NCBI RefSeq assembly: GCF_001447195.1
Contig: NZ_LFRI01000341.1
Location: forward strand, 124,001-188,000
DNA: 64,000 bases
DNA from: Aquabacterium parvum
Lineage (GTDB): Bacteria; Pseudomonadota; Gammaproteobacteria; Burkholderiales; Burkholderiaceae_C
Reading direction: 5' to 3'
The notes below the pieces were generated by a model. The model was not told the origin of the DNA, made no database searches, and worked only from the letters and a program-made list of their open reading frames with translations. The position numbers and the translations under genes were made by a program. Shown piece after piece: positions 8,738-17,492 of this stretch. Numbering within the stretch: the stretch's first letter is position 1; every line of letters begins with the position of its first letter.

Positions 8738-9409
8738 ATGAGAAACCAGGCCGAAGTCGCCACGCCCACGCGAACCTACCGAGGCGAGACCGCGCAAGCG
8801 CGCCGCGAGCAACGCCGCGCCAAGCTGCTCGAAGCCGCGCTGGACTGCTTTGCCACGCGCGGTGTGGCCCACACCACCATGCGCGACATCTGCTCGCAAG
8901 CGCGCCTGACCGACCGCTACTTCTACGAGTCGTTCCGCAACACCAAGGACGCCTACGAGGCCGTCGACAGCTGGCAAAAAGACCTGCTCGTGGCCCACGT
9001 CGCGGCAGCGATGTCCAACGCCCCACTCAGCTTGCTCGACCAAGCCAAGGCAGGCCTGAGCGCCCTGTACAGCTTTTTGCGCGAGGACGCCCGACGCGCC
9101 CACGTGCTGCTGCTAGACGGCTTCAGCGGAGCCGCCTTGCCCAACGCACAGGGCACCCAGGAGGCGCTGGCCCAGTACATCCCGCTGATCCGCGCAACGG
9201 CCCAAAGGCTGTACCCGCGCATGAACCCCAACTTTGACCTGGAGTTGATGGGACGAGGCTTGTTGGGCATGGCCGTTCAGGTCGGCACCGTGTGGGCTCG
9301 CAGCGGTTACGCCCACCCCCTGGACGAGGTGGTGGCCTACAACCTCTACGCGTGGCGCGGCCTGAACGAATGGGTCAACGAGCTGAGCGAAACCCCGCGC
9401 GCGGCCTGA
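8738..9409 (+). CDS. TetR/AcrR-family transcriptional regulator
   Basis: A 223-residue one-component regulator. Residues 20-70 form the TetR DNA-binding domain: ARREQRRAKLLEAALDCF, then the helix-turn-helix TTMRDICSQARLTDRYFYESF. The C-terminal two thirds form the variable helical ligand domain. It is divergent from the DsbA-fold isomerase, with 228 bases between them. TetR proteins often control their divergent neighbour, so that isomerase gene is the first candidate target. The gap holds only an imperfect TTCCGA...TTCGGGAA symmetry around 8651-8683 and I call no operator. Ligand unknown. Confidence 0.85.
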   Translation: MRNQAEVATPTRTYRGETAQARREQRRAKLLEAALDCFATRGVAHTTMRDICSQARLTDRYFYESFRNTKDAYEAVDSWQKDLLVAHVAAAMSNAPLSLLDQAKAGLSALYSFLREDARRAHVLLLDGFSGAALPNAQGTQEALAQYIPLIRATAQRLYPRMNPNFDLELMGRGLLGMAVQVGTVWARSGYAHPLDEVVAYNLYAWRGLNEWVNELSETPRAA

Positions 9410-9480
9410 TCTGCATGCCCCGCGGCCTGGCCAGACGGGTGAATGCCTGACAACAGGACACCGCCTGGGTGCCCGCGCCC

Positions 9481-9493
9481 TACACTGCCGCCC
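9481..9493 (+). promoter_or_regulatory. -10 box directly before the start codon
   Basis: TACACT at 9481-9486 is followed by seven bases and then ATG at 9494. This spacing would start transcription at or next to the start codon, giving a leaderless mRNA. No good -35 is visible. The same layout occurs at 10130, 34122 and 41070. Confidence 0.45.
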
Positions 9494-10057
9494 ATGATGG
9501 ACGCGTTCACCCTGATCACCGGCTTGGCCTCCCTGCTCGGGTTCGCCATGCAGATCTTCGACATTTTCCCGACCCACGCCAAGGGCCGGCAAGCGATCTG
9601 GATGCTGCTGCTGGGCGCGTTCCTGGGGGGCATCCTGGCCACCACCAACTGGCAAGGCATGGAGCTCTCCCTGGTCTGGGACGGGTTCACCTTGAGCATG
9701 ACGGCCCTGGCCGCCTTGGTGGTGTTCTTCGCGCTGGCAGCCGCCTTCACGGCAGACACGCGGCGCAGGCGCGGCTTCTACATCGTGGGCGGCATCGCCG
9801 CCCTGGCGTTCACCATCGCCACCTCGGTGGGCGCACTGGTGGGCACGGTGACCGACAGCAAGCTGCTCAAGCAGAACGTGGTCAACGAGCAGGAACTGGT
9901 CTGGCTGATCGAGCGCGCCAGCGAACGCGGCGACCAGGAGCGCGCCCTGCACCACGTCGAATCCCTGCTTGACCGACTCGACAAAGACAACGAACAGCGC
10001 GCGACCTGGAAGGCTCGCAGGGACGAGTTGCGCGCGTCGATGAAGCGACGCGATTGA
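9494..10057 (+). CDS. Small membrane protein with coiled C-terminal tail
   Basis: A 187-residue protein I do not recognise. Residues 1 to about 120 contain four hydrophobic segments (about 4-20, 33-50, 62-84, 92-117). The rest is a charged helical tail rich in Arg, Glu and Gln (residues 130-187), probably cytoplasmic. The first of two tandem ATGs is used here because a -10 box ends seven bases before it. An upstream start at 9443 would add a Pro-rich stretch without support. It stands alone between the TetR gene and the GbsR-type gene; no function is proposed. Confidence 0.65.
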   Translation: MMDAFTLITGLASLLGFAMQIFDIFPTHAKGRQAIWMLLLGAFLGGILATTNWQGMELSLVWDGFTLSMTALAALVVFFALAAAFTADTRRRRGFYIVGGIAALAFTIATSVGALVGTVTDSKLLKQNVVNEQELVWLIERASERGDQERALHHVESLLDRLDKDNEQRATWKARRDELRASMKRRD

Positions 10058-10096
10058 GCGCGACACCTCATCCTCGTTGCGCTGCGGCGATCAAAT

Positions 10097-10141
10097 ATTT
10101 CTGTGTTGACAGAAATTTCTGATTGAACATACACTGCAGCC
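10097..10141 (+). promoter_or_regulatory. Promoter and palindromic operator of the GbsR-type gene
   Basis: A sigma-70 promoter is visible: TTGACA at 10106-10111, an 18-base spacer, and TACACT at 10130-10135, six bases before the ATG at 10142. The 20-bp inverted repeat ATTTCTGT-GTTG-ACAGAAAT (10097-10116) covers the -35 box, ideal for repression. The same sequence pattern recurs at 10688-10707, so it is probably the binding site of the regulator encoded here. Confidence 0.75.
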
Positions 10142-10669
10142 ATGGAACTCACCGACACCGCCCGCCAATTCGTCGTCCACTGGGGAGAGATGGGCTCTGC
10201 CTGGGGTGTCAATCGCACCGTGGCCCAGATCCACGCGCTGCTGTTTTTCCATGGCCGCCCCCTGCACGCAGAAGAGATCGCCGAGACCTTGGGCGTGGCC
10301 CGCTCCAACGTGAGCACCAGCCTCAAGGAACTGCAAAGTTGGCAACTGGTCCGCACCACACATGTGCTCGGGGACCGTCGCGACTACTTTGAATCCGCCT
10401 CGCACGATGTCTGGGCCTTGTTCACCACCATCGTCAAGGAGCGCAAGGAGCGAGAGTTCGACCCGACCACGCGCCTGCTGGAGCAACTGGTGGCGTCACC
10501 TCAATTCGCCAGCGAAGCCGCGGACACCCAGGACCGCGTCAAAGAGACCCTGCGCTTCATGACCGCGCTGGGCGCCTGGTCAGACGAGATGCTGCGCTTG
10601 TCGCCCTCCACCCTGGAGAAGGTGCTGAAGATGGGCGCCAGCGTGCAGAAGTTCGTCCGAGGAAGTTGA
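10142..10669 (+). CDS. GbsR/MarR-family transcriptional regulator
   Basis: A 175-residue winged-helix regulator. Residues 24-85 contain the MarR-like DNA-binding region: HGRPLHAEEIAETLGVARSN as helix-turn-helix, SLKELQSWQLV as recognition region and a wing with VLGDRRDYF. The helical ends would form the dimer interface. Proteins of this GbsR-like type bind palindromes as dimers. Identical-pattern palindromes lie over its own promoter and 19 bases after its stop codon, ahead of the DCC-SDR-DoxX-DUF2269 operon, so self-repression and control of that operon are likely. No ligand can be deduced. Confidence 0.85.
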   Translation: MELTDTARQFVVHWGEMGSAWGVNRTVAQIHALLFFHGRPLHAEEIAETLGVARSNVSTSLKELQSWQLVRTTHVLGDRRDYFESASHDVWALFTTIVKERKEREFDPTTRLLEQLVASPQFASEAADTQDRVKETLRFMTALGAWSDEMLRLSPSTLEKVLKMGASVQKFVRGS

Positions 10670-10687
10670 CCCTTTTTTTGCCCCAAT

Positions 10688-10707
10688 ATTTCTGTCATTT
10701 CAGAAAT
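10688..10707. promoter_or_regulatory. Second copy of the GbsR-type operator
   Basis: ATTTCTG-TCATTT-CAGAAAT has the same arms and total length as the palindrome at 10097-10116. It lies in the 61-base gap before the DCC-protein gene, after a T-rich stretch. Both sites share flanks AAT on the left and TTC on the right. It probably marks a second, separately controlled promoter. Confidence 0.7.
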
Positions 10708-10730
10708 TTCCATCAGAACAGGAGAACGCC

Positions 10731-11216
10731 ATGCCTGCCTACCCCCTGACGCTGTACTACGACGCCAGCTGCCCGCTCTGCCATGCCGAGATGCACAACC
10801 TGATGCTGCGCAACGAAGATGGCAGGCTCGCCTTTGTCGATGCCTCGGCCCGGGACTTCGCCTCGCCGGTCGCTGGCATCGATCGCGATCAGATGATGGC
10901 CGCCATGCACGGCGTGTGGGCGGATGGTGCCGTGAGCCAGGGCGTTGACGCGATCCACGCCGCTTATGTCGCCGTGGGGCTGGGGCACGTCACCGCCTTC
11001 ACCCAGTGGCCTGTGATGAACGCCGCCCTGGCTTGGCTCTACCCCCGGTTCGCCCGCCGTCGCCAATGGGTGCCGCGCTGGCTGGTGCGGGCGGTGCTCG
11101 AAGGCCCCATCCGCAGGTCGGCACAGGCAGCGCACGCGCGCATGAACTGCAGCGCCGCAGGCTGCCCACTGCCTGAGCACCACGATCAACCCTCGACCCA
11201 AGGAGACGCATCATGA
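10731..11216 (+). CDS. DCC-family thiol-disulfide protein (DUF393)
   Basis: A 161-residue protein with DASCPLC at residues 11-17, giving the DxxCxxC signature of the DCC family (DUF393), thioredoxin-like proteins thought to act in thiol redox chemistry. C14 and C17 are the likely active cysteines. The C-terminal third has a hydrophobic stretch (about 90-103) and a Cys pair near the end (MNCSAAGC). It starts with good spacing after AGGAGA and is the first gene of an operon whose later genes overlap by ATGA. Membership beside DoxX-like and DUF2269 membrane proteins suggests a membrane-associated redox role, which is inference. Confidence 0.85.
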   Translation: MPAYPLTLYYDASCPLCHAEMHNLMLRNEDGRLAFVDASARDFASPVAGIDRDQMMAAMHGVWADGAVSQGVDAIHAAYVAVGLGHVTAFTQWPVMNAALAWLYPRFARRRQWVPRWLVRAVLEGPIRRSAQAAHARMNCSAAGCPLPEHHDQPSTQGDAS

Positions 11217-12100
11217 GGGTCCTGGTGTGTGGCGCTCGGGGCTTCATCGGTGCCCGCGTGGCGAGCGCATTGCAACAGGCTGGGCACGATGTGCTGCTCG
11301 GGGTTCGTGCGCCAGCCCATGGGCAAGTCCGTGAACGCCGGGTCGATTTCCTGCGGTGGCGCCAGCCTGAGGCCTGGCGAACGACACTGGTGGACGTGGA
11401 CGCGGTGGTCAATGCCGTGGGGGTCCTGCGCGACAGCCCCCGTCAACCCATGCAGGCCATCCACGCAGAAGTTCCGCAAGCCTTGTTCGAGGCCTGCGCG
11501 AGGCAGGGTGTGAGGCGGGTGGTCCACGTCTCAGCCCTGGGCATCGAAGGCAACCCGACGCTGTACGCGCGCAGCAAGCTCGCCGCCGAATCCGCCCTGC
11601 TGAGCAGGGTGAGGGACGGCCGCCTCGATGGCGTGGTGCTGCGACCGAGCATCGTCTTTGGCGAAGGTGGAGACAGCAGCCGGCTGTTCACCCTGCTGGC
11701 CAGGTCGCCACTGCTGTGCCTGCCTTCTCCCGTCATCCGGGCAAGGGTCCAGCCCATCGCCGTCGGCGAGATGGCCTTGGGTGTGGCCCGCCTCCTGACG
11801 CCCCAAGGCGCAGTGGTGCAAGGCGTGCTGAACGTGGTCGGGCCCGAGGCCCTGACGTTGGCGGACTTCATTGCCACCCTGCGTCGGCAGATGGGCCATG
11901 GGCGCGCCCGTGTCCTGCCCCTGCCCGACCTGCTGACCCGGTTGAGCGCGAGGCTGGGCGACGAGCTGCCCTGGGCGCCATGGTGCACAGAGACACTGAG
12001 CCTGCTGGCTCAGGACAATGTCGCAACCGCAGCGGCTTTCGAGCAGTTGCTGGGGAGATCGGCAACCAGCCCCGACCACCTGATGGCCTGCGCACCATGA
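11213..12100 (+). CDS. NAD(P)-binding epimerase/dehydratase (atypical SDR)
   Basis: A 295-residue Rossmann protein. MRVLVCGARGFIGARV is the GxxGxxG nucleotide-binding motif of extended or atypical short-chain dehydrogenases. The central HVSALGIEG and YARSKLAAE segment carries the Tyr-x3-Lys pair of SDR catalysis. The C-terminal region (about 200-295) resembles NmrA/NDUFA9-like proteins. It overlaps the previous and next genes by ATGA on both sides, so expression is coupled. The operon partner set (DCC, DoxX-like, DUF2269) suggests a membrane redox or quinone-related function, but the substrate is unknown. Confidence 0.8.
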   Translation: MRVLVCGARGFIGARVASALQQAGHDVLLGVRAPAHGQVRERRVDFLRWRQPEAWRTTLVDVDAVVNAVGVLRDSPRQPMQAIHAEVPQALFEACARQGVRRVVHVSALGIEGNPTLYARSKLAAESALLSRVRDGRLDGVVLRPSIVFGEGGDSSRLFTLLARSPLLCLPSPVIRARVQPIAVGEMALGVARLLTPQGAVVQGVLNVVGPEALTLADFIATLRRQMGHGRARVLPLPDLLTRLSARLGDELPWAPWCTETLSLLAQDNVATAAAFEQLLGRSATSPDHLMACAP

Positions 12101-12471
12101 ACACGCAGATCACCTTGCCAACGCGCCCGGTGATCGCTGTCCTCGCGGCGATCTGGCTCGTCACAGCCCTTGCCAGCGCCTGGACGGCCAACACCATCGG
12201 GCCGAACTTGCTGGCGGCACAGCCGGGCTTGCCGCCGAGCTGGCACCCCTGGCTGATATGGGGTGGCGCCGCCCTGGACCTGGTGCTGGGCCTGGCCATG
12301 TGGCTGCGCCCAGGCCGCGTGGTCTGGGCGGTGGCGCTGACCGCAACGCTGGGCATGACCGCTGTGGCCACCTGGATCGATCCGACGCTGTGGTGGCACC
12401 CGCTGGGGCCACTCACCAAGAACCTGCCCATCATCGCCTTGCTTTGGGCCTTGCAGAGAGCTTCATCATGA
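12097..12471 (+). CDS. DoxX-like four-helix membrane protein
   Basis: A 124-residue protein with four hydrophobic helices (about 13-30, 49-65, 72-90, 104-120), the size and shape of DoxX-like/DUF4267-type proteins. It has a Pro-Ser-Trp-His turn between the first two helices. It overlaps both neighbours by ATGA, in the middle of the operon controlled by the palindrome at 10688. The family has been linked to thiosulfate:quinone oxidoreductase subunits, but most members are uncharacterised. No catalytic residue can be named here. Confidence 0.7.
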   Translation: MNTQITLPTRPVIAVLAAIWLVTALASAWTANTIGPNLLAAQPGLPPSWHPWLIWGGAALDLVLGLAMWLRPGRVVWAVALTATLGMTAVATWIDPTLWWHPLGPLTKNLPIIALLWALQRASS

Positions 12472-12944
12472 CCGCCTACCTTGTCCTCAAGTGGTTCCAC
12501 ATCTTGTCCAGTGTGTTGATGGTCGGCACAGGCTTCGGCTCGGCCTTCTACATGTTCTTCATCAACCGCACCGGCTCGGTCGAGGCACAGGCCCTGGTGA
12601 GCCGGCTGGTGGTGCGGGCGGACTGGTGGTTCACGACCCCCACGGTGATCCTGCAACCGCTGTCAGGGCTGGCGCTGGCACACATGGCCGGCTGGCAACT
12701 GGACAGCCCCTGGATCGTGTGCGCACTGGCGCTCTATGCATTGGCTGGCCTGTGCTGGTTGCCCGTGGTCGTGTTGCAGTTGCGGATGGCGGCCATGGCC
12801 GAGCAGGCCTGGCAAAAGGGCGAGCCACTGCCCGAGGCCTACCATCGCCACGCACGCCTGTGGACGTGGCTGGGCATTCCCGCGTTCACGGCGATGCTGG
12901 CGGTGTACTACCTGATGGTGGCCAAGCCGCCCCTGTGGGCCTGA
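12468..12944 (+). CDS. DUF2269-family membrane protein
   Basis: A 158-residue protein with four helices. The first, starting YLVLKWFHILSSVLMVGTGF, contains the K-W-x-H-x(5)-V motif of DUF2269, with a His that could bind haem or metal. Further helices lie near residues 55-72, 80-104 and 135-152, and a His pair (YHRHAR) falls in the loop before the last. It is the last gene of the operon and starts with an ATGA overlap. Function is unknown; the conserved membrane His and redox-type neighbours fit an electron-transfer role, which is inference. Confidence 0.75.
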   Translation: MTAYLVLKWFHILSSVLMVGTGFGSAFYMFFINRTGSVEAQALVSRLVVRADWWFTTPTVILQPLSGLALAHMAGWQLDSPWIVCALALYALAGLCWLPVVVLQLRMAAMAEQAWQKGEPLPEAYHRHARLWTWLGIPAFTAMLAVYYLMVAKPPLWA

Positions 12945-13038
12945 CCGACCAGGCCTCGGGTGACCGCTCCCGCCGCAGCGAGATAATCGCCGTTTTGTGG
13001 CTCTCGCAGGCCGGGCCTGACCCGCCTGCCCGCTGTGC

Positions 13039-15426
13039 ATGCCTGATCTGGCTCCCCCGTCGGCCCCGATGTCCCTGCTGCCCTCGCAGAAAAGTCCCCC
13101 GCCGACACGCCGCCCCCAAGGCGGCTTCATCCTGACTGCGGCCTTGATGGCCCTGGCCGCGGGCGCCATCGCCGTGCTGGCCCTGCTCTTGACGGCAGCG
13201 GTGCTCTACCCGCAGTTGCCAGACACCAGCGGCCTGGCGAACTACCAACCCAAACAGCCCCTTCGCGTCTACACCTCGGACGGGGTCGAGATCGGCGGCT
13301 TCGGCAGCGAGCGGCGCCAGTTCGTGCCGTTCGACAAGATCCCCAAGTTGATGCGCGACAGCCTGCTGGCCGTCGAGGACAGCCGCTTCTACGAGCACCA
13401 CGGCATCGACCCGATCGGCGTGGCGCGCGCGGTGGTGGCGAACCTGACCGGTGGGCGCACACAAGGCGCCTCGACCATCACGCAGCAGGTGGCGCGCACC
13501 TTCTTCCTGACCCGCGAGAAGACGATCTCGCGCAAGCTCAATGAGGCGCTGCTGTCGCTCAAGATCGAGCACGAACTGAGCAAGGACCAGATCCTGACGC
13601 TCTACATGAATCAGATCTACCTCGGTGCGCGCTCCTACGGGTTTGCCGAGGCCGCACAGACCTACTATGGCAAGCCGCTGAGCGCGCTGACACCTGCTCA
13701 GTGCGCCATGCTGGCGGGGCTGCCGCAGAACCCGTCGTACGTGAATCCGATCAAGAACCCCTCGCGGGCCCGCGCACGCCAGCTCGTGGCCTTGTCGCGC
13801 ATGCGCAGCGAGGGCGTGCTGACCGCAGAGCAATACGAAGCAGCCAAGGCCGAGAAGCCCTCCACCCGCGACCCCGGTGAAGCGGAGGTGCACGCCGAGT
13901 ACGTGGCAGAAATGGCTCGCGCACAGGTCTACGCGCAGTACGGCGAGCAGGCCTACACCAGCGGCATGAAGGTGGTGACGACGCTGCGCGCGGCCGAGCA
14001 ACAGGCTGCTTGGAAGGCCCTGCGCAAGACCCTGATCGACCGCGAGCTCGGCCTGGCCTGGCGTGGGCCCGAAGGCCACGAAGACCTGGAGAGCGGGCTG
14101 GCTGACACCGACCCGGCCGTCTCTCAGGTGCTGGCCGACCACAACGACGACGAGATGCTGCAGGTGGCCGTGGTCACGCAGGTCTCGCCCAAGCAGGTCA
14201 CGCTGGTGCTGTCGGGTGGCGAGGTCATCCCGGTCAGTGGCAAGGGGCTGCGCCAGGTGCAGCCCGGTCTGAGCGCCAAGGCCAGCGACAAGCTGAAGCT
14301 GCGCCGAGGCTCGGTGGTGCGCGCGCTGCAGCAAGGCAGCAATTGGGTCATCACGCAGTGGCCCGAGGCCGAAGGGGCGCTGGTGGCGCTGGACCCTCGC
14401 GATGGCGCGGTGCGGGCCCTGGTCGGCGGCTTCGATTTCCAGCGCAACCAGTTCAACCACGTCACGCAGGGCTGGCGGCAGCCGGGCTCGAGCTACAAGC
14501 CCTTCCTGTACGCGGCTGCGCTGGAGAACGGCGTGATGCCTGAAACCCTGGTCAACGACGCCCAGCTCACGGTGGGCAACTGGAGCCCCTCGAACGCGGA
14601 CGGACAGTTCGAGGGCCCCATGCCCCTGCACACGGCGCTGGCCAAGTCCAAGAACATGGTCAGCATCCGCCTGGTGCAGCTGATGGGCCCTCAGGCCGCT
14701 CGCACTTGGACAGGTCGCTATGGCTTTGACGTCGACAAACAGCCCGACAACCTGACGCTGGCCCTGGGTGCCGGCTCGACCACGCCCATGCAGCTGGCCA
14801 GCGCCTACGCGGTCATCGCCAACGGCGGCCTGAAGGTCAACCCGGTGGTGATCAGCCAGATCACCGATGGCACGGGCAAGGTGGTGTTCGAGGCCACCCC
14901 GAAGGTGCTCGATGAAAGCGACCGCGTGATCCCGGCCCGCAATGCCTTCCTGACCGGCACGCTGCTCAACGAGGTCACCCGCTCGGGCACGGCCGCGAAG
15001 GCGCAAGCCCAGCTTCGCCGCCCCGACCTGTACGGCAAAACCGGCACCACCAACGACGTGTACGACGCTTGGTTCGCGGGCTTTCAGCCGCGCCGGGTGG
15101 CCGTGGTCTGGCTGGGCCACGACACACCGCGCAGCCTGGGCAGCCAAGCCTCGGGCTCGTCGCTGGCTTTGCCGGCATGGATCCAGTACATGGGCACGGC
15201 CCTGGCCAAAGAGCCGGTGGTCGATATGCCGGTGCCCGAGGGCGTGGTGCGCACGGAGTCGGGCTGGCGCTACAGCGAATGGGCGTCGGGCGGCTTCATC
15301 GAAGAGCTGGGGGTGGACGATGCGCCCATCGACCCGAGCCTGATTCCCAGCCCGCCGCAGCCCGGCGAAACACCGAGCACCGAAGACAGGCTCAAGGGCT
15401 TCCTGGAGCGCTTATTCGGGCGCTGA
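13039..15426 (+). CDS. mrcA: Penicillin-binding protein 1A
   Basis: A 795-residue bifunctional peptidoglycan synthase of the inner membrane. After a short cytoplasmic tail and one helix (about 30-55) comes the GT51 glycosyltransferase domain with catalytic E113 in EDSRFYEHHG and the GASTITQQVAR and RKLNEALLSL motifs. An OB-like insert (about 320-430) is followed by the transpeptidase domain with S484xxK487 (SSYK), SKN near 540 and KTGTT near 665. It polymerises and cross-links glycan strands. ATG at 13069 is an alternative start ten codons in. Its stop lies inside the tail of the converging YgjP-type gene (15-base overlap). Confidence 0.95.
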   Translation: MPDLAPPSAPMSLLPSQKSPPPTRRPQGGFILTAALMALAAGAIAVLALLLTAAVLYPQLPDTSGLANYQPKQPLRVYTSDGVEIGGFGSERRQFVPFDKIPKLMRDSLLAVEDSRFYEHHGIDPIGVARAVVANLTGGRTQGASTITQQVARTFFLTREKTISRKLNEALLSLKIEHELSKDQILTLYMNQIYLGARSYGFAEAAQTYYGKPLSALTPAQCAMLAGLPQNPSYVNPIKNPSRARARQLVALSRMRSEGVLTAEQYEAAKAEKPSTRDPGEAEVHAEYVAEMARAQVYAQYGEQAYTSGMKVVTTLRAAEQQAAWKALRKTLIDRELGLAWRGPEGHEDLESGLADTDPAVSQVLADHNDDEMLQVAVVTQVSPKQVTLVLSGGEVIPVSGKGLRQVQPGLSAKASDKLKLRRGSVVRALQQGSNWVITQWPEAEGALVALDPRDGAVRALVGGFDFQRNQFNHVTQGWRQPGSSYKPFLYAAALENGVMPETLVNDAQLTVGNWSPSNADGQFEGPMPLHTALAKSKNMVSIRLVQLMGPQAARTWTGRYGFDVDKQPDNLTLALGAGSTTPMQLASAYAVIANGGLKVNPVVISQITDGTGKVVFEATPKVLDESDRVIPARNAFLTGTLLNEVTRSGTAAKAQAQLRRPDLYGKTGTTNDVYDAWFAGFQPRRVAVVWLGHDTPRSLGSQASGSSLALPAWIQYMGTALAKEPVVDMPVPEGVVRTESGWRYSEWASGGFIEELGVDDAPIDPSLIPSPPQPGETPSTEDRLKGFLERLFGR

Positions 15427-16014
15427 GGCCTGAGCCCACCGGCCCAGGCTGCGCGCCGTCAGCCACAAGCGGCAGTCGAACTCCCACTGGTGGTAGTGCG
15501 GTGCCATGTGCGTGCACAGGTTGTAGAAGGCCTTGTCGTGCTCGCGCTCCTTGAGGTGCGCCAGCTCGTGCACGACGATCATTTCCAGGAACTCAGGCGG
15601 CGCCTCGCGAAACAGGCTGGCCACGCGGATCTCGCGCTTGGCCTTGAGCTGCCCGCCCTGCACGCGTGAGACGCGGGTGTGCGTGCCCAGCGCGTGCTGG
15701 ATCACCTGGAGTTTGCTGTCGTAGGCCACCTTGCTGATGGGGTCGGCGCCGCGCAGGTAGCGGGCCTTGCGCTCCATGACGTGGTCGTACAGCGCCTTGT
15801 CGGTGCGCACATCGTGCACCTCGGGGTAGCGCTGGCGCAGCACCTCGCCGAGCTTGCCGGCGTCGATCAGGCCTTGCACCTGCTGCACGAGCGCGGGCGG
15901 GTAGCCCCCGAGGTAGCTCAGGGCTTTGAGCGAAGGGTTGATCGGCACGGCAGCGCCTTGCACACCACGCTGACCTGCCCCGACGGTCTTGTCAGGGCGC
16001 GATCTGCTCGGCAT
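15412..16014 (-). CDS. YgjP-type M48-like metallopeptidase
   Basis: A 200-residue protein with VVHELAHLKEREHDKAFY near residues 147-164. This is the HExxH zinc motif plus the downstream HD/H pattern of the YgjP/DUF45 (WLM-like) peptidases. The tail HYHQWEFDCRLWL is typical of the family. It is predicted soluble. The first ATG (16014) makes it overlap the end of sbcB by 23 bases, so it is probably translated from the sbcB mRNA; a later start near residue 25 would remove the overlap. Substrate is unknown. Its 3' end also overlaps the converging PBP1A gene. Confidence 0.8.
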   Translation of the reverse strand: MPSRSRPDKTVGAGQRGVQGAAVPINPSLKALSYLGGYPPALVQQVQGLIDAGKLGEVLRQRYPEVHDVRTDKALYDHVMERKARYLRGADPISKVAYDSKLQVIQHALGTHTRVSRVQGGQLKAKREIRVASLFREAPPEFLEMIVVHELAHLKEREHDKAFYNLCTHMAPHYHQWEFDCRLWLTARSLGRWAQASAPE

Positions 16015-17452
16015 GGTCGTACAGCGCGCTCAGGATGTCGTGTGCGCGTTCGTCGTCCTCGCCGCACTCTTCCATCAACTGGTCGATGCGCTCGAAGAAG
16101 GCCGCGAGGGTGAGCCCGCCACCCTGCCCTTCGTGCAGGCGGGCGCTGCGAAGCTCGTGCCAGCGGGCCTGCTCTTCATCGCTCAGCGTGTCGGGGAAGT
16201 TGCGCGCGCGGTAGCGAAAGAAGATCTCCTCCAGGCGCTCGTCGGCAAAAGCCGGGTGCTTGTCGGCCAGGGCCTCGGGCGAGAGGCCGCGCAGGCGCTG
16301 CAGCAGGCGGCGGTCGTCGTTGCCCACGAAGCCACCGTACAGGTCTTCGTCCACGTCCACCGGGGCCGCACCGGCCGTGCGCTCGGGGCGCGAGAACACC
16401 TCGGCCCAGATGCCGTCCATGCGGCTGCCTTGGGCTGCGGCCAGCTCGGCGCGTTGCAAGGCCTGCTCGACGTCGATGCCCCACTTGGCACGCAACTCGG
16501 GCGTGAGGATCTTGAGGTTGCCCAGCACCACGGGCGACTTGTTGATGTGGATGCTCTTGAGCGGCAGGCGCGTGACGCCTTCGGGCAGGTCGGCCGCCTT
16601 GGTGAACATGCGCAGGCGGATGTCGGCCACGCTCAGGTCGAACAGCTCGGCGGGGTCGTGGGCCAGGTCCCACACCAGGATCTCGTTCTTGTTGCTGGGG
16701 TGCTGGGCCAGCGGCCACACCAGGGCCATGCAGCCGCGCTCGTGGCCGTACATGCCGGAGATGTGCACAAAAGGCTTCCAACCGGCACGGGGCTTGTCCA
16801 GGCCAGCTTCGGCGAGCACCGCGTCCTTCTTGCGCAGCTTCAGGCAGAAGTCCCACAGCTTGGGCTGGTGCTGCTTGATCAGGCGGGCCAGGGCCACGGT
16901 GGCCCGCACGTCGGACAGCGCATCGTGCGCGGCTTCGTGGGCCAGGCCGTTGGCGGCGGTCAGGTGCTCGAGCTTGAAGGAGGGGCGACCGTCTTCGTGC
17001 TTGGGCCAGGTGATGCCGTCGGGGCGCAGGGCCCAGGTGCAGCGCACCACGTCGAGCAGGTCCCAGCGGCCGCAGCCGTTCTGCCATTCGCGCCCATAGG
17101 GGTCGATCAGGTTGCGCCAGAACAGGTGGCGGGTGACCTCGTCGTCGAAACGGATGGTGTTGTAGCCCACGCCGACGGTGTTGGGGGCGGCCAGCTCGCG
17201 TTCGATGGCGTCGGCAAAGGTGTGCTCGGGCACGCCTTGGGCCAGGCACTGCTGCGGCAGGATGCCGGTGAGCAGGCAGGACTCCGGGTCGGGCAGGTAG
17301 TCGGGCGCGGGCTGGCAGAACAGCATCAGCGGCTCACCCACCTCGTTGAGGTCGGCATCGGTGCGCACACCGGCGAACTGAGAGGGACGGTCGCGGCGCG
17401 GCACGCGACCGAAGGTCTCGTAGTCGTGCCAGTAGAAGGTGAAGTCGCTCAT
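15992..17452 (-). CDS. sbcB: Exodeoxyribonuclease I
   Basis: A 486-residue single-strand 3'-5' exonuclease (475 in E. coli) of the DEDDh family, used in recombination and mismatch repair. FTFYWHDYETFG carries the first acidic pair (D10, E12). VGYNTIRFDDEV and AAHDALSDVRATV give the later acidic and His residues. The SH3-like and C-terminal helical domains follow (NKSPVVLGNLKIL, then the RARNFP region). The ATG at 17452 matches the family start; an upstream extension has no support. It lies downstream of, but is separated by a terminator from, the FabH-like gene, and overlaps the peptidase gene. Confidence 0.93.
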   Translation of the reverse strand: MSDFTFYWHDYETFGRVPRRDRPSQFAGVRTDADLNEVGEPLMLFCQPAPDYLPDPESCLLTGILPQQCLAQGVPEHTFADAIERELAAPNTVGVGYNTIRFDDEVTRHLFWRNLIDPYGREWQNGCGRWDLLDVVRCTWALRPDGITWPKHEDGRPSFKLEHLTAANGLAHEAAHDALSDVRATVALARLIKQHQPKLWDFCLKLRKKDAVLAEAGLDKPRAGWKPFVHISGMYGHERGCMALVWPLAQHPSNKNEILVWDLAHDPAELFDLSVADIRLRMFTKAADLPEGVTRLPLKSIHINKSPVVLGNLKILTPELRAKWGIDVEQALQRAELAAAQGSRMDGIWAEVFSRPERTAGAAPVDVDEDLYGGFVGNDDRRLLQRLRGLSPEALADKHPAFADERLEEIFFRYRARNFPDTLSDEEQARWHELRSARLHEGQGGGLTLAAFFERIDQLMEECGEDDERAHDILSALYDHAEQIAP

Positions 17453-17492
17453 GGCGCTCGGGGCCTGCAAAAGCCTGGGTGGCGTCGATTCA

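Noticed and set aside
8510-9103. N-terminal extension of the DsbA-fold isomerase
   Set aside because: The extension runs antisense through the TetR gene and has no family similarity; the conserved N-terminus begins at 8509.
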